Origin: Saprospiraceae bacterium UBA1994
Lineage (GTDB): Bacteria > Bacteroidota > Bacteroidia > Chitinophagales > Saprospiraceae
Assembly: GCA_002335865.1 (NCBI GenBank)
Contig: DDCY01000017.1
Location: 1 to 64,000, forward strand
DNA: 64,000 nt
Direction of reading: 5' to 3'
Shown here: piece by piece, positions 1-9,162 of the stretch
Position numbering within the stretch: the stretch's first letter is position 1
How the letters are laid out: every line of letters begins with the position of its first letter
Program-made: the position numbers and the translations under genes
Notes under the pieces: generated by a model
What the model saw: the letters and a program-made list of their open reading frames with translations, nothing else
Database searches by the model: none
What the model was told of the DNA's origin: nothing

Positions 1-47
1 CTGCTTCTTATCAAACACAAAAATAAAAACTGTCAGAAACGGCAAAC

Positions 48-2258
48 ATGAATAACCCAACAGACACAAAATCTCTTCACGACGCTTTAGGTCAATACTT
101 TGGCTTTGACAAATTCAAAGGAGAACAAGAAGAAATAATACGTAGTATCATGGGTGGTAAGGATACATTTGTGATCATGCCTACCGGTGGTGGTAAATCT
201 TTATGCTATCAATTACCTGCACTACTTACAGAAGGCACAGCGCTCATAATATCTCCTCTAATCGCATTGATGAAAAATCAAGTCGACTCCATAAGAGGCC
301 ATAATCAAAACGACGAAATTGCTCACTTCCTCAATTCTTCGCTCAACAAAGGGCAGATGAAAGAAGTCAAGGCAGATATACTAGCTGGTAAAACCAAGAT
401 GTTATTCGTAGCGCCCGAAACTTTGACCAAGGAAGAAAACATAGAATTTTTCAAAAACGCAAATATTTCATTCGTAGCTGTCGATGAGGCGCATTGTATC
501 TCAGAATGGGGACATGATTTTCGTCCAGAATATCGCCGTATCCGTACCATGATAGATTCTATCAATAAAGAAATACCGATTATAGCACTTACAGCTACAG
601 CCACTCCCAAGGTACAGTCTGATATTGTGAAGAATTTGGATATGGATCCTGTTAATATATTTATCAGTTCATTCAACAGAGATAATTTATATTACGAAGT
701 AAGACCAAAAATCAATAAAGATCAGACGATAAAAGAGATCGTTCAATTTGTAAAAACAATGCCTGGCAAAACAGGAATAGTGTACGTACAATCTCGTAAG
801 TCTACCGAAGAAATCGCTAAAATACTTTCTGTGAATGGTGTAATTGCATCAGCTTACCACGCTGGACTTGACGCCAAGACAAGAAGTAAGGTGCAAGACA
901 ACTTTCTAGGTGACGAACTAGAAGTGATAGTAGCCACTATCGCATTTGGTATGGGTATCGATAAGCCAGATGTACGATTTGTAATACACTATGATATACC
1001 TAAAAGTATCGAGAACTATTACCAAGAAACAGGTCGTGGTGGTAGAGATGGACTTCAGGGAAAATGTCTTACTTTCTATTCATACAAAGACATACTTAAG
1101 CAAGAAAAATTTCTTCGAGATAAGCCTGTTTCTGAGCGCGAGCTGAGTACTCAACTTATGGAAGAAATAATAGCATATGCAGAGACAAGTTCGTGTCGTA
1201 GATCGTTTCTGCTCCATTATTTTGGGGAAGACTATGGCAAAGATGAATGCGAACTTTGTGACAATTGTAAGTATCCAAAAGAGAAGATAGACGTAACTAA
1301 AGAAATGGGTCTCGCTATACAGATGGTAACCCAACTAAGCGAAAACTATACGATCAAAATGTTAGTAGATTTCGCTCAAGGACGATCGACAAAAGACATG
1401 CGTAACTTTAAGTTTGACAAAATGGATCTTTACGGAGTAGGTAAAGATAACGATGAAGTATTTTGGCATTCTATTTTCCGTCATGCGATACTTAACAATT
1501 TGCTACATAAAGAAATCGAGCAATATGGTCTCATAAAAGTATCAGGAGCCGGCAAAGATTTCTTAAAAAAACCATACAAAGTTGAGATCCCAATCAATAG
1601 AGATTTTAGTGCTGTAAAAACATCAGATATAATCACCAATGCATCTGCAAAAGGTGGTGCATTAGATGAGACACTAATGAAAATGCTCAAAGATCTAAGA
1701 AAATCTGAAGCAAAGCGTCATGATGTCAAACCCTGGGTAGTGTTCTCTGAGCCATCACTCCAAGATATGGCTACATACTATCCGATCTCTCTACCTGACA
1801 TGAATGAAATACAGGGCGTTAGTGTAGGAAAAGCACAAAAATATGGTAAACCATTTGTAGCACTTATTAAAGAGTATGTAGAAGAAAACGACATCGACAG
1901 GGCTATGGAACATACCGTAAAACAAGTCGCTAATAAGTCGAGAGATAAAGTGGCAATCATACAAAGTATTGATCGTAAAATACCGCTCGATTATATCGCT
2001 GAACAAGTAGGTATGAGTATGGAAGATCTGCTCAACGAACTCAATATGATCGTCGATGCTGGAACCAAGCTCAATATAGATTATTATCTCAACGACAACA
2101 TGGACGAAGATGTTGTCGAAGAAATATTTGACTACTTCAATGATGATGCAGAAGACGATAGTGTAGAGAGCGCCATAAGGGAATTGCAAGAAGAAGATAT
2201 CACAATGGAAGAGGTGCAACTCGTACGTATTAAGTTTATGACTGAAGTTGCAAACTAA
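48..2258 (+). CDS. recQ: ATP-dependent DNA helicase RecQ
   Basis: This is a 3'-5' superfamily 2 DNA helicase acting in recombination and stalled-fork repair. The 736 residues show Walker A (TGGGKS, 46-51), the DEAH box (146-149) followed by the RecQ aromatic-rich loop (CISEWGHDFRPEY), TATATP, and motif VI QETGRGGRDG (326-335). The RecQ zinc-binding cysteines are at C383, C401, C404 and C407. A winged-helix RQC region follows, then an HRDC-like stretch at roughly 540-615 and about 120 further residues ending in an acidic tail. This is longer than the roughly 610-residue E. coli protein but usual for the phylum as I know it. The ATG at 48 lies only 47 bases from the window edge, so any operon partner upstream is out of view. 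Confidence 0.97.
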   Translation: MNNPTDTKSLHDALGQYFGFDKFKGEQEEIIRSIMGGKDTFVIMPTGGGKSLCYQLPALLTEGTALIISPLIALMKNQVDSIRGHNQNDEIAHFLNSSLNKGQMKEVKADILAGKTKMLFVAPETLTKEENIEFFKNANISFVAVDEAHCISEWGHDFRPEYRRIRTMIDSINKEIPIIALTATATPKVQSDIVKNLDMDPVNIFISSFNRDNLYYEVRPKINKDQTIKEIVQFVKTMPGKTGIVYVQSRKSTEEIAKILSVNGVIASAYHAGLDAKTRSKVQDNFLGDELEVIVATIAFGMGIDKPDVRFVIHYDIPKSIENYYQETGRGGRDGLQGKCLTFYSYKDILKQEKFLRDKPVSERELSTQLMEEIIAYAETSSCRRSFLLHYFGEDYGKDECELCDNCKYPKEKIDVTKEMGLAIQMVTQLSENYTIKMLVDFAQGRSTKDMRNFKFDKMDLYGVGKDNDEVFWHSIFRHAILNNLLHKEIEQYGLIKVSGAGKDFLKKPYKVEIPINRDFSAVKTSDIITNASAKGGALDETLMKMLKDLRKSEAKRHDVKPWVVFSEPSLQDMATYYPISLPDMNEIQGVSVGKAQKYGKPFVALIKEYVEENDIDRAMEHTVKQVANKSRDKVAIIQSIDRKIPLDYIAEQVGMSMEDLLNELNMIVDAGTKLNIDYYLNDNMDEDVVEEIFDYFNDDAEDDSVESAIRELQEEDITMEEVQLVRIKFMTEVAN

Positions 2259-2475
2259 ATATCAAGACGTAAAGAGTATCGTTAAAATCACTCTCAATGC
2301 TTTCAACTTTGTAATTACGTAAGCCACATTTAATATATATATATTTTTTTTTGAAGGACGTACAGAGATGATGATCAAATTAAAAATCAAAAATTTCCGC
2401 ACTCCAACATAAGCAATAAGTATACTTACTTTATTTATTCAATTCTTTATTTCTATTGGGTGTTAAAATAATTTT

Positions 2476-2898
2476 ATGAAAATAGCCATCATCAACGGAC
2501 CTAACCTAAACCTTGTGGGTATCCGCGAACCAGAAATATATGGTGACGTCAGTTTCGATGAATACATTCCGCAACTTAGATTGCAATATCCTGATCATTT
2601 TATATCATATTTTCAATCCAACCATGAAGGTGCCATAATAGATGAACTACAGCGTATAGGATATGGCTATAATGCCATTATATTAAATGCTGGTGGACTT
2701 ACTCATACTTCGATAGTAATAGGTGACTGTGTCAAAGCAATATCTGCCCCAGTAGTAGAAGTACATATCTCAAATATTCAAGAAAGAGAAAAGTATAGAA
2801 ATCACAGTTATGTGACGGCGCCTAGTGTACATTTTATACATGGTAAAGGAATAAGTGGATATCAGATCGCTATAGATTGGGTTGTTAAAAATTTATAA
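2476..2898 (+). CDS. aroQ: 3-dehydroquinate dehydratase, type II
   Basis: This cytosolic enzyme converts 3-dehydroquinate to 3-dehydroshikimate, the third step of the shikimate pathway. At 140 residues it has the usual type II length. It opens with INGPNLNLVG and carries the catalytic tyrosine Y22 in EIYG, the QSNHEG loop (47-52), LNAGGLTHTS (70-79) and the catalytic histidine H97 in EVHISN, with R108 nearby. The ATG at 2476 is the only sensible start. The gene stands alone, separated from recQ by about 215 bases. Its pathway partner aroB is 6.7 kb downstream, so the shikimate genes are dispersed here. A weak hairpin with a T-run follows the stop codon. Confidence 0.96.
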   Translation: MKIAIINGPNLNLVGIREPEIYGDVSFDEYIPQLRLQYPDHFISYFQSNHEGAIIDELQRIGYGYNAIILNAGGLTHTSIVIGDCVKAISAPVVEVHISNIQEREKYRNHSYVTAPSVHFIHGKGISGYQIAIDWVVKNL

Positions 2899-3054
2899 CT
2901 CTTTTTGAGTGGTTTTTTAACACTTATTATCAAAGCTAAAAAATAATTTCACTACTAACTTCTCATCAACCTTAAAACGAAATAAGCTTTTAGTTGTCGA
3001 TTTATTTTCCTAAAATCCAATGTAAAAAAACAATAATATCCTTATCGTTTTTTT

Positions 3055-3573
3055 CTATTTCAACCTCTCACTTAATAATCTCTCTATCTCATCTGCCGTT
3101 TGATTTACACTCATAATATTCCCGTCAGGATTAATTAAGTATTTCGTTGGTATTTCTTTGACACCATATTGAGTTACTAAAGGACTTTTAAATCTATCTA
3201 ATTGTGGTATGTGATATTTCCACCTAAGATTATCTTTGACTATAGCATTTTTCATTCTGCTTTCATTGTTTTCTACAGCTACACTAATCACCTCAAACCC
3301 TGATGCATCAGCAAAAGTCTTTCCATTGAACCGATCATAGAGCTTGACAATACTTGGGTTTTCACGACGACACGGTCCGCACCAACTACCCCAGAAATCT
3401 AAAAGAACATACTTACCTTTCATCTCTGATAGGGAGAATTCAGCACCATCTATAAGTTGAGCAGTAAACTGCGGAGCCATCTCTCCATTGATGTATTTTG
3501 GTTGCTTGTAGAAGTAGTAAAGTACGTATCCTATGACCAATAGTACGAGTAGTATATTTAGTATTTTATTCAT
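3055..3573 (-). CDS. Membrane-anchored thioredoxin-like (TlpA/ResA family) protein
   Basis: This is a thiol-disulfide oxidoreductase-like protein of 172 residues, probably tethered to the inner membrane and facing the periplasm. One hydrophobic helix (about residues 4-22) is followed by a thioredoxin fold of the AhpC/TSA-Redoxin type. The redox motif WCGPC has cysteines C65 and C68 within DFWGSWCGPCRRENP, and the cis-proline loop is seen as EIPTKYL. Such proteins reduce periplasmic disulfides, for example during cytochrome c maturation, but the partner here cannot be read from context. It is monocistronic and convergent with aroQ. A good promoter match lies just upstream (3597-3625). Confidence 0.9.
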   Translation of the reverse strand: MNKILNILLVLLVIGYVLYYFYKQPKYINGEMAPQFTAQLIDGAEFSLSEMKGKYVLLDFWGSWCGPCRRENPSIVKLYDRFNGKTFADASGFEVISVAVENNESRMKNAIVKDNLRWKYHIPQLDRFKSPLVTQYGVKEIPTKYLINPDGNIMSVNQTADEIERLLSERLK

Positions 3574-3596
3574 TATTGGGATATGTGTTAACTTTA

Positions 3597-3625
3597 CAAA
3601 AGTATTATCTCAAAGATAGCTCAAG
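3597..3625 (-). promoter_or_regulatory. Probable promoter of the thioredoxin-like gene
   Basis: On the minus strand, TACTTTTG (plus positions 3597-3604) matches the Bacteroidota -7 consensus TAnnTTTG. A CTTG lies 17 bases upstream (3622-3625) at the -33 position. Spacing is two bases short of the usual 19, and the leader to the ATG at 3573 would be about 18 bases. Confidence 0.5.
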
Positions 3626-3731
3626 TTTATTAAAGTAAGTTGTGATTAAATTATCTATCAATTGAAATCGTTCGCCCTAATACAAATTAAAATTAGGGGC
3701 TTTAACCAGTCACATAAGACAAACAATTACC

Positions 3732-4571
3732 ATGAAAAAAAGAATAGATCCTAAAGAAACCTCTACAAAAGATCTACATCAATATATATTAGGGTCTATA
3801 GCACCAAGGCCTATAGCCTTTGTCAGCAGTATCAATGAAGATGGAGTTAAAAACCTAGCACCTTATAGTTTTTTCAATGCATTTAGCAGTAATCCACCCA
3901 TTGCTGTGTTCTCCTCGAATAGAAAGGTGGCTGACAATACGACCAAAGACACCTTACATAACGCAGAAGTACAAAAAGAACTAGTCATCAATATGGTGTC
4001 TTACAATATTGTACGCCAGATGGCGATTAGTTCAGTTTCTTACCCTACAGAAGTAAGTGAATTTGAAAAGTCTGGTCTAACTCCAGAGCCATCAGAGCTC
4101 GTGAATGCACCAAGAGTAGCAGAGTCGCCTGTGAATATGGAGTGTCTCGTGAAAGAAATAATCCCTCTCGGTGATCAAGGCGGTGCAGGTCACTTAATTA
4201 TCTGTGAGATATTGATGTTACATATCGACGAAGAAGTACTCGATGGCAATCGCATCGATCCCCACAAAATAGATCTAATGGGTCGTATGGGTCGCTCCTA
4301 CTATGTAAGAGCTAGTGGAACTGCAATTAGCTCTATCTATCAATCCGTAGTAGAGATTCCTATTGGATATGATGGTCTCCCAGAAGCAATCCGTAAAAGT
4401 AATTTACTCTCAGCTAACGATATAGCTACGATAGCTGGACTCACTGAATTCCCAGAAGCTGCACCTGTTATCGAAGGTATGGACGAATATACAGCCCATC
4501 AACGAGCCAAAGAGCTAATAGCTGCAGGAAATACAGAAGAAGCCCTCGCATTATTACTTTCAATAGTATAG
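3732..4571 (+). CDS. Flavin reductase-like, FMN-binding split-barrel protein
   Basis: This 279-residue protein belongs to the flavin reductase / DIM6-NTAB family of FMN-binding split barrels. The family signature is near the N-terminus: GSIAPRPIAFVSS, then GVKNLAPYSFFNAFSSNPP, the flavin-contact region. The core barrel fills about residues 15-200. The C-terminal 70 residues are an extension rich in Ala and Glu, ending in EEALALLLSIV. Substrate is unknown; relatives reduce FMN or use it on aromatic or other substrates. No signal peptide is visible, so it is cytosolic. It is monocistronic between the divergent thioredoxin-like gene and tRNA-Phe. A short inverted repeat (CCCTAAT/ATTAGGG) sits about 35-60 bases before the ATG. 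Confidence 0.88.
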   Translation: MKKRIDPKETSTKDLHQYILGSIAPRPIAFVSSINEDGVKNLAPYSFFNAFSSNPPIAVFSSNRKVADNTTKDTLHNAEVQKELVINMVSYNIVRQMAISSVSYPTEVSEFEKSGLTPEPSELVNAPRVAESPVNMECLVKEIIPLGDQGGAGHLIICEILMLHIDEEVLDGNRIDPHKIDLMGRMGRSYYVRASGTAISSIYQSVVEIPIGYDGLPEAIRKSNLLSANDIATIAGLTEFPEAAPVIEGMDEYTAHQRAKELIAAGNTEEALALLLSIV

Positions 4572-4649
4572 CTAAATGACTTATTTACAATTAGTTATAA
4601 AAAAATTAAATTAAATGCTTGTGGTAAAGAGCAAAATGTTCTTAGTTTG

Positions 4650-4680
4650 TTTGACAAAATCAAAAAAGAAGATAAATTTG
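4650..4680 (+). promoter_or_regulatory. Promoter of tRNA-Phe
   Basis: TTTG at 4650-4653 and TAAATTTG at 4673-4680 are separated by 19 bases, an exact match to the Bacteroidota primary sigma consensus (TTTG, N19, TAnnTTTG). It ends 23 bases before the tRNA. Confidence 0.85.
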
Positions 4681-4703
4681 CACACGCCTAAAAATATTAC
4701 CAA

Positions 4704-4776
4704 GGTGCCTTAGCTCAGTTGGTAGAGCAATGGACTGAAAATCCATGTGTCCGCAGTTCAAATCTGCGAGGCACCA
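4704..4776 (+). tRNA. tRNA-Phe (anticodon GAA)
   Basis: The full cloverleaf can be folded by eye. The acceptor is GGTGCCT/AGGCACC (4704-4710 with 4769-4775). The D stem is GCTC/GAGC (4713-4716 with 4725-4728). The anticodon stem is ATGGA/TCCAT, with anticodon GAA at 4737-4739. The T stem is CGCAG/CTGCG around loop TTCAAAT (4757-4763). The discriminator base is A4776. The CCA end is not encoded; the next bases are CAT. The gene has its own promoter and a strong terminator. Confidence 0.97.
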
Positions 4777-4779
4777 CAT

Positions 4780-4818
4780 AAAAGTCGCTTAAGTTTATTC
4801 TTGAGCGGCTTTTATATT
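4780..4818 (+). terminator. Rho-independent terminator after tRNA-Phe
   Basis: A 14-bp stem (4780-4793 with 4800-4813, two G-U pairs) encloses the loop TTTATT. The 3' arm ends in TTTT and is followed by an AT-rich tract. It begins three bases after the mature tRNA. Confidence 0.85.
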
Positions 4819-4983
4819 TACCAATATTCTTAAGTGTTGGGCATATATTGTTAGTCACCTTAAAGGTGATTACGAAAATCATTCCCAACTCACAAATCAA
4901 TTATTTGACAACCAACAACACGGTTATTCCTTCTTGTCCACACTACTTATTTAGTAACAAGTTAATATCATCGTGTTTTTATA

Positions 4984-5014
4984 CTTGTCTATCCCTGCGA
5001 TTAGCTTATTTTTG
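4984..5014 (+). promoter_or_regulatory. Promoter of dnaN
   Basis: CTTG (4984-4987) and TATTTTTG (5007-5014) are separated by 19 bases, a close match to the phylum consensus. The dnaN ATG follows 31 bases later. Confidence 0.75.
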
Positions 5015-5044
5015 TAAGGTTAAATTCACAATACTACTCAACTT

Positions 5045-6163
5045 ATGAAATTCGAAGTATCATCATCAGACTTACTAAAGAAATTGCAGGTATCTAACGG
5101 TGCTATTGGATCTAATCCGGTTCTCCCTGTACTTGAGGATTTCTTGTTTGACCTATCAGGCAATACATTGACTATAGCCTCATCTGACCTAGAGACATCG
5201 ATCATTAATAGTCTTGATGTATCTGGAAAACAAGATGGTAAGATAGCAGTACCTGCTAAGATACTCCTAGAGACACTCAAGGCACTACCTGAGCAGCCAA
5301 TCGTATTTACGGTTGAGACTGAGAATAGAGGTATCACATTGCAATCATCATATGGCGAATATAAACTTGCTGGAGATGCCGCAGAGGATTTTCCTGAGTT
5401 ACCAACTGAACAAGATGTAGAGTCAGTAGAAATTGAATCCGCAAGACTGTCTAATGCTATTGCTAAGACGATGTTCGCTACAAGTTCAGATGAGCTAAGA
5501 CTGGCAATGACTGGTGTGCTGATGCAAGTAGATTACAACAAGATAATATTTGTCGCTACAGATGCTCACAAGCTTGTAAAGTATACATTTGGCGATGTAA
5601 ATATAGATGTGGCATCATCATTTATTATACCTAAGAAAAGTCTTGGACTTCTACGAAACGCAATAGCGCACGAAGAGGGATTGGTAAAAATAAGCTTCAA
5701 CCCTAAAAACGTATTCTTTAATGTAGGAGGATCTAAGGTGATATGTAGGTTGATCGATGCTAAGTATCCTGACTACAACGCTGTGATCCCTGTTGAAAAC
5801 CCTAACCTCCTTACACTCGGACGTAGAGATTTTCAGAGTTCACTAAAGCGTATTGCGATCTACTCTAATAAGACTACGAATCAGGTTATTCTCAATATTA
5901 CAGAGAATAGCATGACTATATCAGCGCAAGATCTTGACTTCTCTAACGAAGCGACAGAACAGATGTCTTGTACTTATACTGGAGAGCCAATGACTATAGG
6001 GTTTAACGCTAAATTGCTCATCGAAATGCTCGGGGTACTCGAGTCTGACGAAATAAAAATAGAGCTGTCTACGCCTAACAGAGCGGGCATCTTATTGCCT
6101 TCTGAACAAAACGATAATGAAACATTGCTCATGCTAGTAATGCCAGTAATGATGAGTCACTAG
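5045..6163 (+). CDS. dnaN: DNA polymerase III beta subunit (sliding clamp)
   Basis: This is the ring-shaped processivity clamp that tethers DNA polymerase III and repair enzymes to DNA. Its 372 residues match the usual length of three clamp domains. It starts MKFEVSSSDLLKKL, contains the typical NPVLPVLEDFLF and EYKLAGDAAEDFPELP segments, and ends in a strand MLVMPVMMSH, equivalent to the C-terminal MPMRL of E. coli. It is preceded by its own promoter rather than by dnaA, so the classical dnaA-dnaN arrangement is broken here. There is about 100 bases of gap before nadD on the same strand. Confidence 0.97.
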   Translation: MKFEVSSSDLLKKLQVSNGAIGSNPVLPVLEDFLFDLSGNTLTIASSDLETSIINSLDVSGKQDGKIAVPAKILLETLKALPEQPIVFTVETENRGITLQSSYGEYKLAGDAAEDFPELPTEQDVESVEIESARLSNAIAKTMFATSSDELRLAMTGVLMQVDYNKIIFVATDAHKLVKYTFGDVNIDVASSFIIPKKSLGLLRNAIAHEEGLVKISFNPKNVFFNVGGSKVICRLIDAKYPDYNAVIPVENPNLLTLGRRDFQSSLKRIAIYSNKTTNQVILNITENSMTISAQDLDFSNEATEQMSCTYTGEPMTIGFNAKLLIEMLGVLESDEIKIELSTPNRAGILLPSEQNDNETLLMLVMPVMMSH

Positions 6164-6261
6164 AAATCTGACTATTACAATTTCATTTAAGGCCTAGTTA
6201 GTTCTAAAAGGCATTGACTCTGACTCTGGTATAATTGACCTATCCAATCGAAATATAAGAT

Positions 6262-6834
6262 ATGAAAGTCGCACTATTCTTTGGATCTTTTAACCCTGTA
6301 CACGTTGGTCATATGATCATCGCTAGTTACGTTGTTCAGCATACAGATGTAGATCAACTATGGATGATAGTGTCGCCTCATAATCCGCACAAAGTCAAAG
6401 CTTCACTTGCTAAAGATCACGACAGATTACACCTCGTAAGATTAGCTATAGGTGATCATGACAAGCTCCGAGCGAGCAATATCGAATTTGATCTACCTAA
6501 GCCTTCTTACACGATAGAAACACTTACATATCTTAAAGAAAAGCACCCTAATTACAACTTTAACTTAATAATGGGCGGTGACAATTTAAATAGCTTCCAT
6601 AAGTGGAAAAACTATGAGCAGATCATTGCGAATCATCATATTTATGTATACCAAAGATCATCTTATGATCTCGGACCATTACAGCATCATCCGCATGTGA
6701 AAATCTTAGACTCTCCTCTTCTTCAGATATCTGCGAGCAGAATCCGCACCTTAATCAAAGAAGGTAAATCAGTAAAGTATTATGTGCCTGATAGTGTAAA
6801 TAAATATTTGGAGGAGACAACTTTGTATAGATAG
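6262..6834 (+). CDS. nadD: Nicotinate-nucleotide adenylyltransferase
   Basis: This enzyme adenylates nicotinate mononucleotide to deamido-NAD in NAD synthesis. The 190 residues form a nucleotidyltransferase fold. The N-terminal GSFNPVHVGH carries the HxGH motif (H14, H17), followed by IVSPHNPHK, GGDNLNSFHKWKNY in the middle, and the C-terminal ISASRIR motif (the ISSTxxR signature). It is cytosolic. It follows dnaN on the same strand and is convergent with the M15 peptidase gene. Confidence 0.96.
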   Translation: MKVALFFGSFNPVHVGHMIIASYVVQHTDVDQLWMIVSPHNPHKVKASLAKDHDRLHLVRLAIGDHDKLRASNIEFDLPKPSYTIETLTYLKEKHPNYNFNLIMGGDNLNSFHKWKNYEQIIANHHIYVYQRSSYDLGPLQHHPHVKILDSPLLQISASRIRTLIKEGKSVKYYVPDSVNKYLEETTLYR

Positions 6835-6946
6835 ACAAGGCACCAAAAATAGTGTTAATTCAATAGGGCAAAATTTCTCCACGATGTAGAAAATTAAAGC
6901 ATCTCCGTTAATTATGTAATTCTATTCTCTAAGTGATTCGTTGGAA

Positions 6947-7738
6947 CTACATACATCTTTTATCAATACCAAGTACATACTTCTCCACTACTCCTATATC
7001 TGTAGCCGCTTCACTTCCCAAAAATCCTTTGATCATTTCATCTTTGAATTCTGCCTCTGATTGTCGAGTTAACATCTGCGATATTGGCATATAACTCCAA
7101 TGCCATTTTTCTTCAAAATATCCATGAGGACGATCAGGACCATGTGGCGTATATGGCTGACACCAACCATAATCGGCAGCATGTGTAAGCATCCATGTGT
7201 ATAACTTCTTTCCCTCTCCTGATTCAAAATAAGAATTGCTAAAAGAATTGATGTCTATCTCTGTTCCCCAGTGATGCCGTGAAGTACTCGGCATGGAACT
7301 ATACTCGAGTATTTTGAGGCATTTATCTTTAGTCTCTTTGATGTCGGCAGCTACATTGGTCCCATCAGACAATATGGTCGTTCCCGTATATTTTCGATCC
7401 CAAATTCTTTTTTGATAATCAAAATTACGTGTAGCTGATTTGATCTCCATTGTGATACCTCTCTCGGCAGCAGCACCATGCATTTTGACAAATGAATTTA
7501 AAGCTCTTCTTCTGAGATACAGCCCCTCTCTGTCAGCATATTTTCTTGGAATCACAACAAAATCTTCATGCTTCGCTGGGTCGAATTTGCCCATAATATA
7601 ATCTAGATCGGCTGCTGGCAATTTAGGTTCTTTGGCTTTCATTTCCACGGGAACTTTAGATTTTTTAGAAATAGCATTCTCTGATTTACATTGTATCAGT
7701 AAAAAAGAACACAAGAAAATATATAAATATTGCTTCAT
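6947..7738 (-). CDS. M15-family metallopeptidase lipoprotein (D-alanyl-D-alanine carboxypeptidase-like)
   Basis: This is a zinc peptidase of the VanY/LAS type, expected to trim peptidoglycan stem peptides. The 263 residues begin with a lipoprotein signal (lipobox LIQC, C17), so it is envelope-anchored. The metal motif SxHxxGxxxD is seen as S153, H155, G158 and D162, and the third ligand H213 lies in EEKWHWSY with E209/E210 as general-base candidates. Its ATG overlaps the stop of the upstream unknown gene by one base (TAATG), which implies translational coupling. Exact substrate specificity is not determined. Confidence 0.88.
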   Translation of the reverse strand: MKQYLYIFLCSFLLIQCKSENAISKKSKVPVEMKAKEPKLPAADLDYIMGKFDPAKHEDFVVIPRKYADREGLYLRRRALNSFVKMHGAAAERGITMEIKSATRNFDYQKRIWDRKYTGTTILSDGTNVAADIKETKDKCLKILEYSSMPSTSRHHWGTEIDINSFSNSYFESGEGKKLYTWMLTHAADYGWCQPYTPHGPDRPHGYFEEKWHWSYMPISQMLTRQSEAEFKDEMIKGFLGSEAATDIGVVEKYVLGIDKRCM

Positions 7739-9162
7739 TAATTTCTAGATTTTATATATCCAAACAAACTCTTCTTCTTGATCACATTCTTGACCTTCTT
7801 AGGTACCTTTTTCTCCCAATTTGACTTTCCGGAAGCTATAGATTCTCTCACTTCCCAAGGTAAAATGGACAACTGTTCTTTATTAAAAATTTTGATGTCT
7901 TTAATCTGCTTACTGTCAAGTAAGTGCTTGTACAAAAATTTAATTCCTTCAGGAACAGACATGTTGGCTGCTGTGATAAGTGTGTCGTCAACATCCTTTT
8001 TAGGATAAGCATACACTTTGATGTGGCGAGTAAATAACTCGCCCATCGCGACCAATAAACGGCCGTCTTGATTTTGTTCATACTTCTCTGTAATAATCTG
8101 CTGTAACTCTTTGACACCAATTACAAGTCCCAAATTCAGAACTCTATAATAATTCATATAATTAATTAGTGCCTGATGATCATTACAGTTTGATATGATC
8201 ACTTTATGTCCAAGCGCACAGAGTAGATCTGCTCTATTTACAAAATCTTCTACCTCTATACGGCCAGTTTCACGGAACAGATAATCCATCGTCAACTCAG
8301 TGATAATATAAGCCTTCTCAGGGTCTACAGATTCTTCTGCAATAAACTGATTAAACCCACTCATAAATACATCCGCCGTAACCAAAGTCGGTGGCTTAAA
8401 GTTACCACGCACTACCATCAGTGACTTCTTATATAAAAACTCTGATGCGTGCACGCTCTGCGAGTTTTCATCGAAAATAGTAACCTCCGTAAGCCCGTGT
8501 TTTACAAGATAAAGTCCGAGCACACGATTATCTATATGTTTAAAAGATGGTCCAGACAATCTCACCAAATCTACCATCACCCTTCCTTTGATTCCATCAT
8601 CGAGGCTACGTATAAAGGACTCTGGATCGTTGGCATAATGAAAACACGCATAAATAAGATTAACACCTAATATACCTACAGCTTCTTGTTGCTGTGGATT
8701 ATTATTATCCATCATTCGTGTATGTATCACAAGATCATTTGGTTTTCCTCCCGGCGTCGTCTGGAACCTGATACCCAGCCAACCATTGCCCTTAATCGTT
8801 CGTGAATAATTGATCGCGGCTACTGTATCTGCGAAGGCGAAAAAAGTAGCGTCCTTATGAGACTCTGATAGACGCTCTTCCATCAGACCATACTCATGGT
8901 CTAGCATCTTATACAAGCGTGACTCACATACATATCGACCAGACTCTTCTATACCGTATATGGCATCGCTATAGTTCTTGTCGTAGGCAGACATTGTCTT
9001 CGCTATTGTGCCCGCCGCGGCGCCCACCTGAAAGAAATTGCGCGCTACTTCTTGACCTGCACCTATCTCAGCGAAAGTCCCATAAATACTATTGTTGAGA
9101 TTAATCTCAAGCGACTTTTGCTCTGTCTTGAGTATCTGATACTCACTGCTCTTATCTGCCAT
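7738..9162 (-). CDS. Conserved protein of unknown function, coupled to the M15 peptidase
   Basis: This 474-residue protein has no signal peptide and no membrane helix, so it is probably cytosolic. The N-terminal block is strongly patterned and looks conserved: YGTFAEIGAGQEVARNFF, then GAAAGTIAKTMSAYD and SGRYVCESRLYKMLDHEY. The tail is basic (KKVPKKVKNVIKKKS). I recall homologues in Bacteroidota carrying labels such as 'TonB-dependent receptor' or 'nicotinate-nucleotide adenylyltransferase'. Neither fits: there is no beta-barrel signal and no HxGH motif. I therefore give no function. The stop overlaps the ATG of the peptidase gene by one base, so the two are made together. Upstream is a 440-base divergent region shared with aroB. 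Confidence 0.85.
   Translation of the reverse strand: MADKSSEYQILKTEQKSLEINLNNSIYGTFAEIGAGQEVARNFFQVGAAAGTIAKTMSAYDKNYSDAIYGIEESGRYVCESRLYKMLDHEYGLMEERLSESHKDATFFAFADTVAAINYSRTIKGNGWLGIRFQTTPGGKPNDLVIHTRMMDNNNPQQQEAVGILGVNLIYACFHYANDPESFIRSLDDGIKGRVMVDLVRLSGPSFKHIDNRVLGLYLVKHGLTEVTIFDENSQSVHASEFLYKKSLMVVRGNFKPPTLVTADVFMSGFNQFIAEESVDPEKAYIITELTMDYLFRETGRIEVEDFVNRADLLCALGHKVIISNCNDHQALINYMNYYRVLNLGLVIGVKELQQIITEKYEQNQDGRLLVAMGELFTRHIKVYAYPKKDVDDTLITAANMSVPEGIKFLYKHLLDSKQIKDIKIFNKEQLSILPWEVRESIASGKSNWEKKVPKKVKNVIKKKSLFGYIKSRN

Noticed and set aside
1791..2219. 142-codon minus-strand frame inside recQ
   Set aside because: It lies fully within the clear recQ coding region and has no family motif.
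4769..6850. Possible attachment site: the tRNA-Phe 3' end (AGGCACCA) recurs near 6840
   Set aside because: Only eight bases are shared and the DNA between them is dnaN and nadD, not an integrated element.
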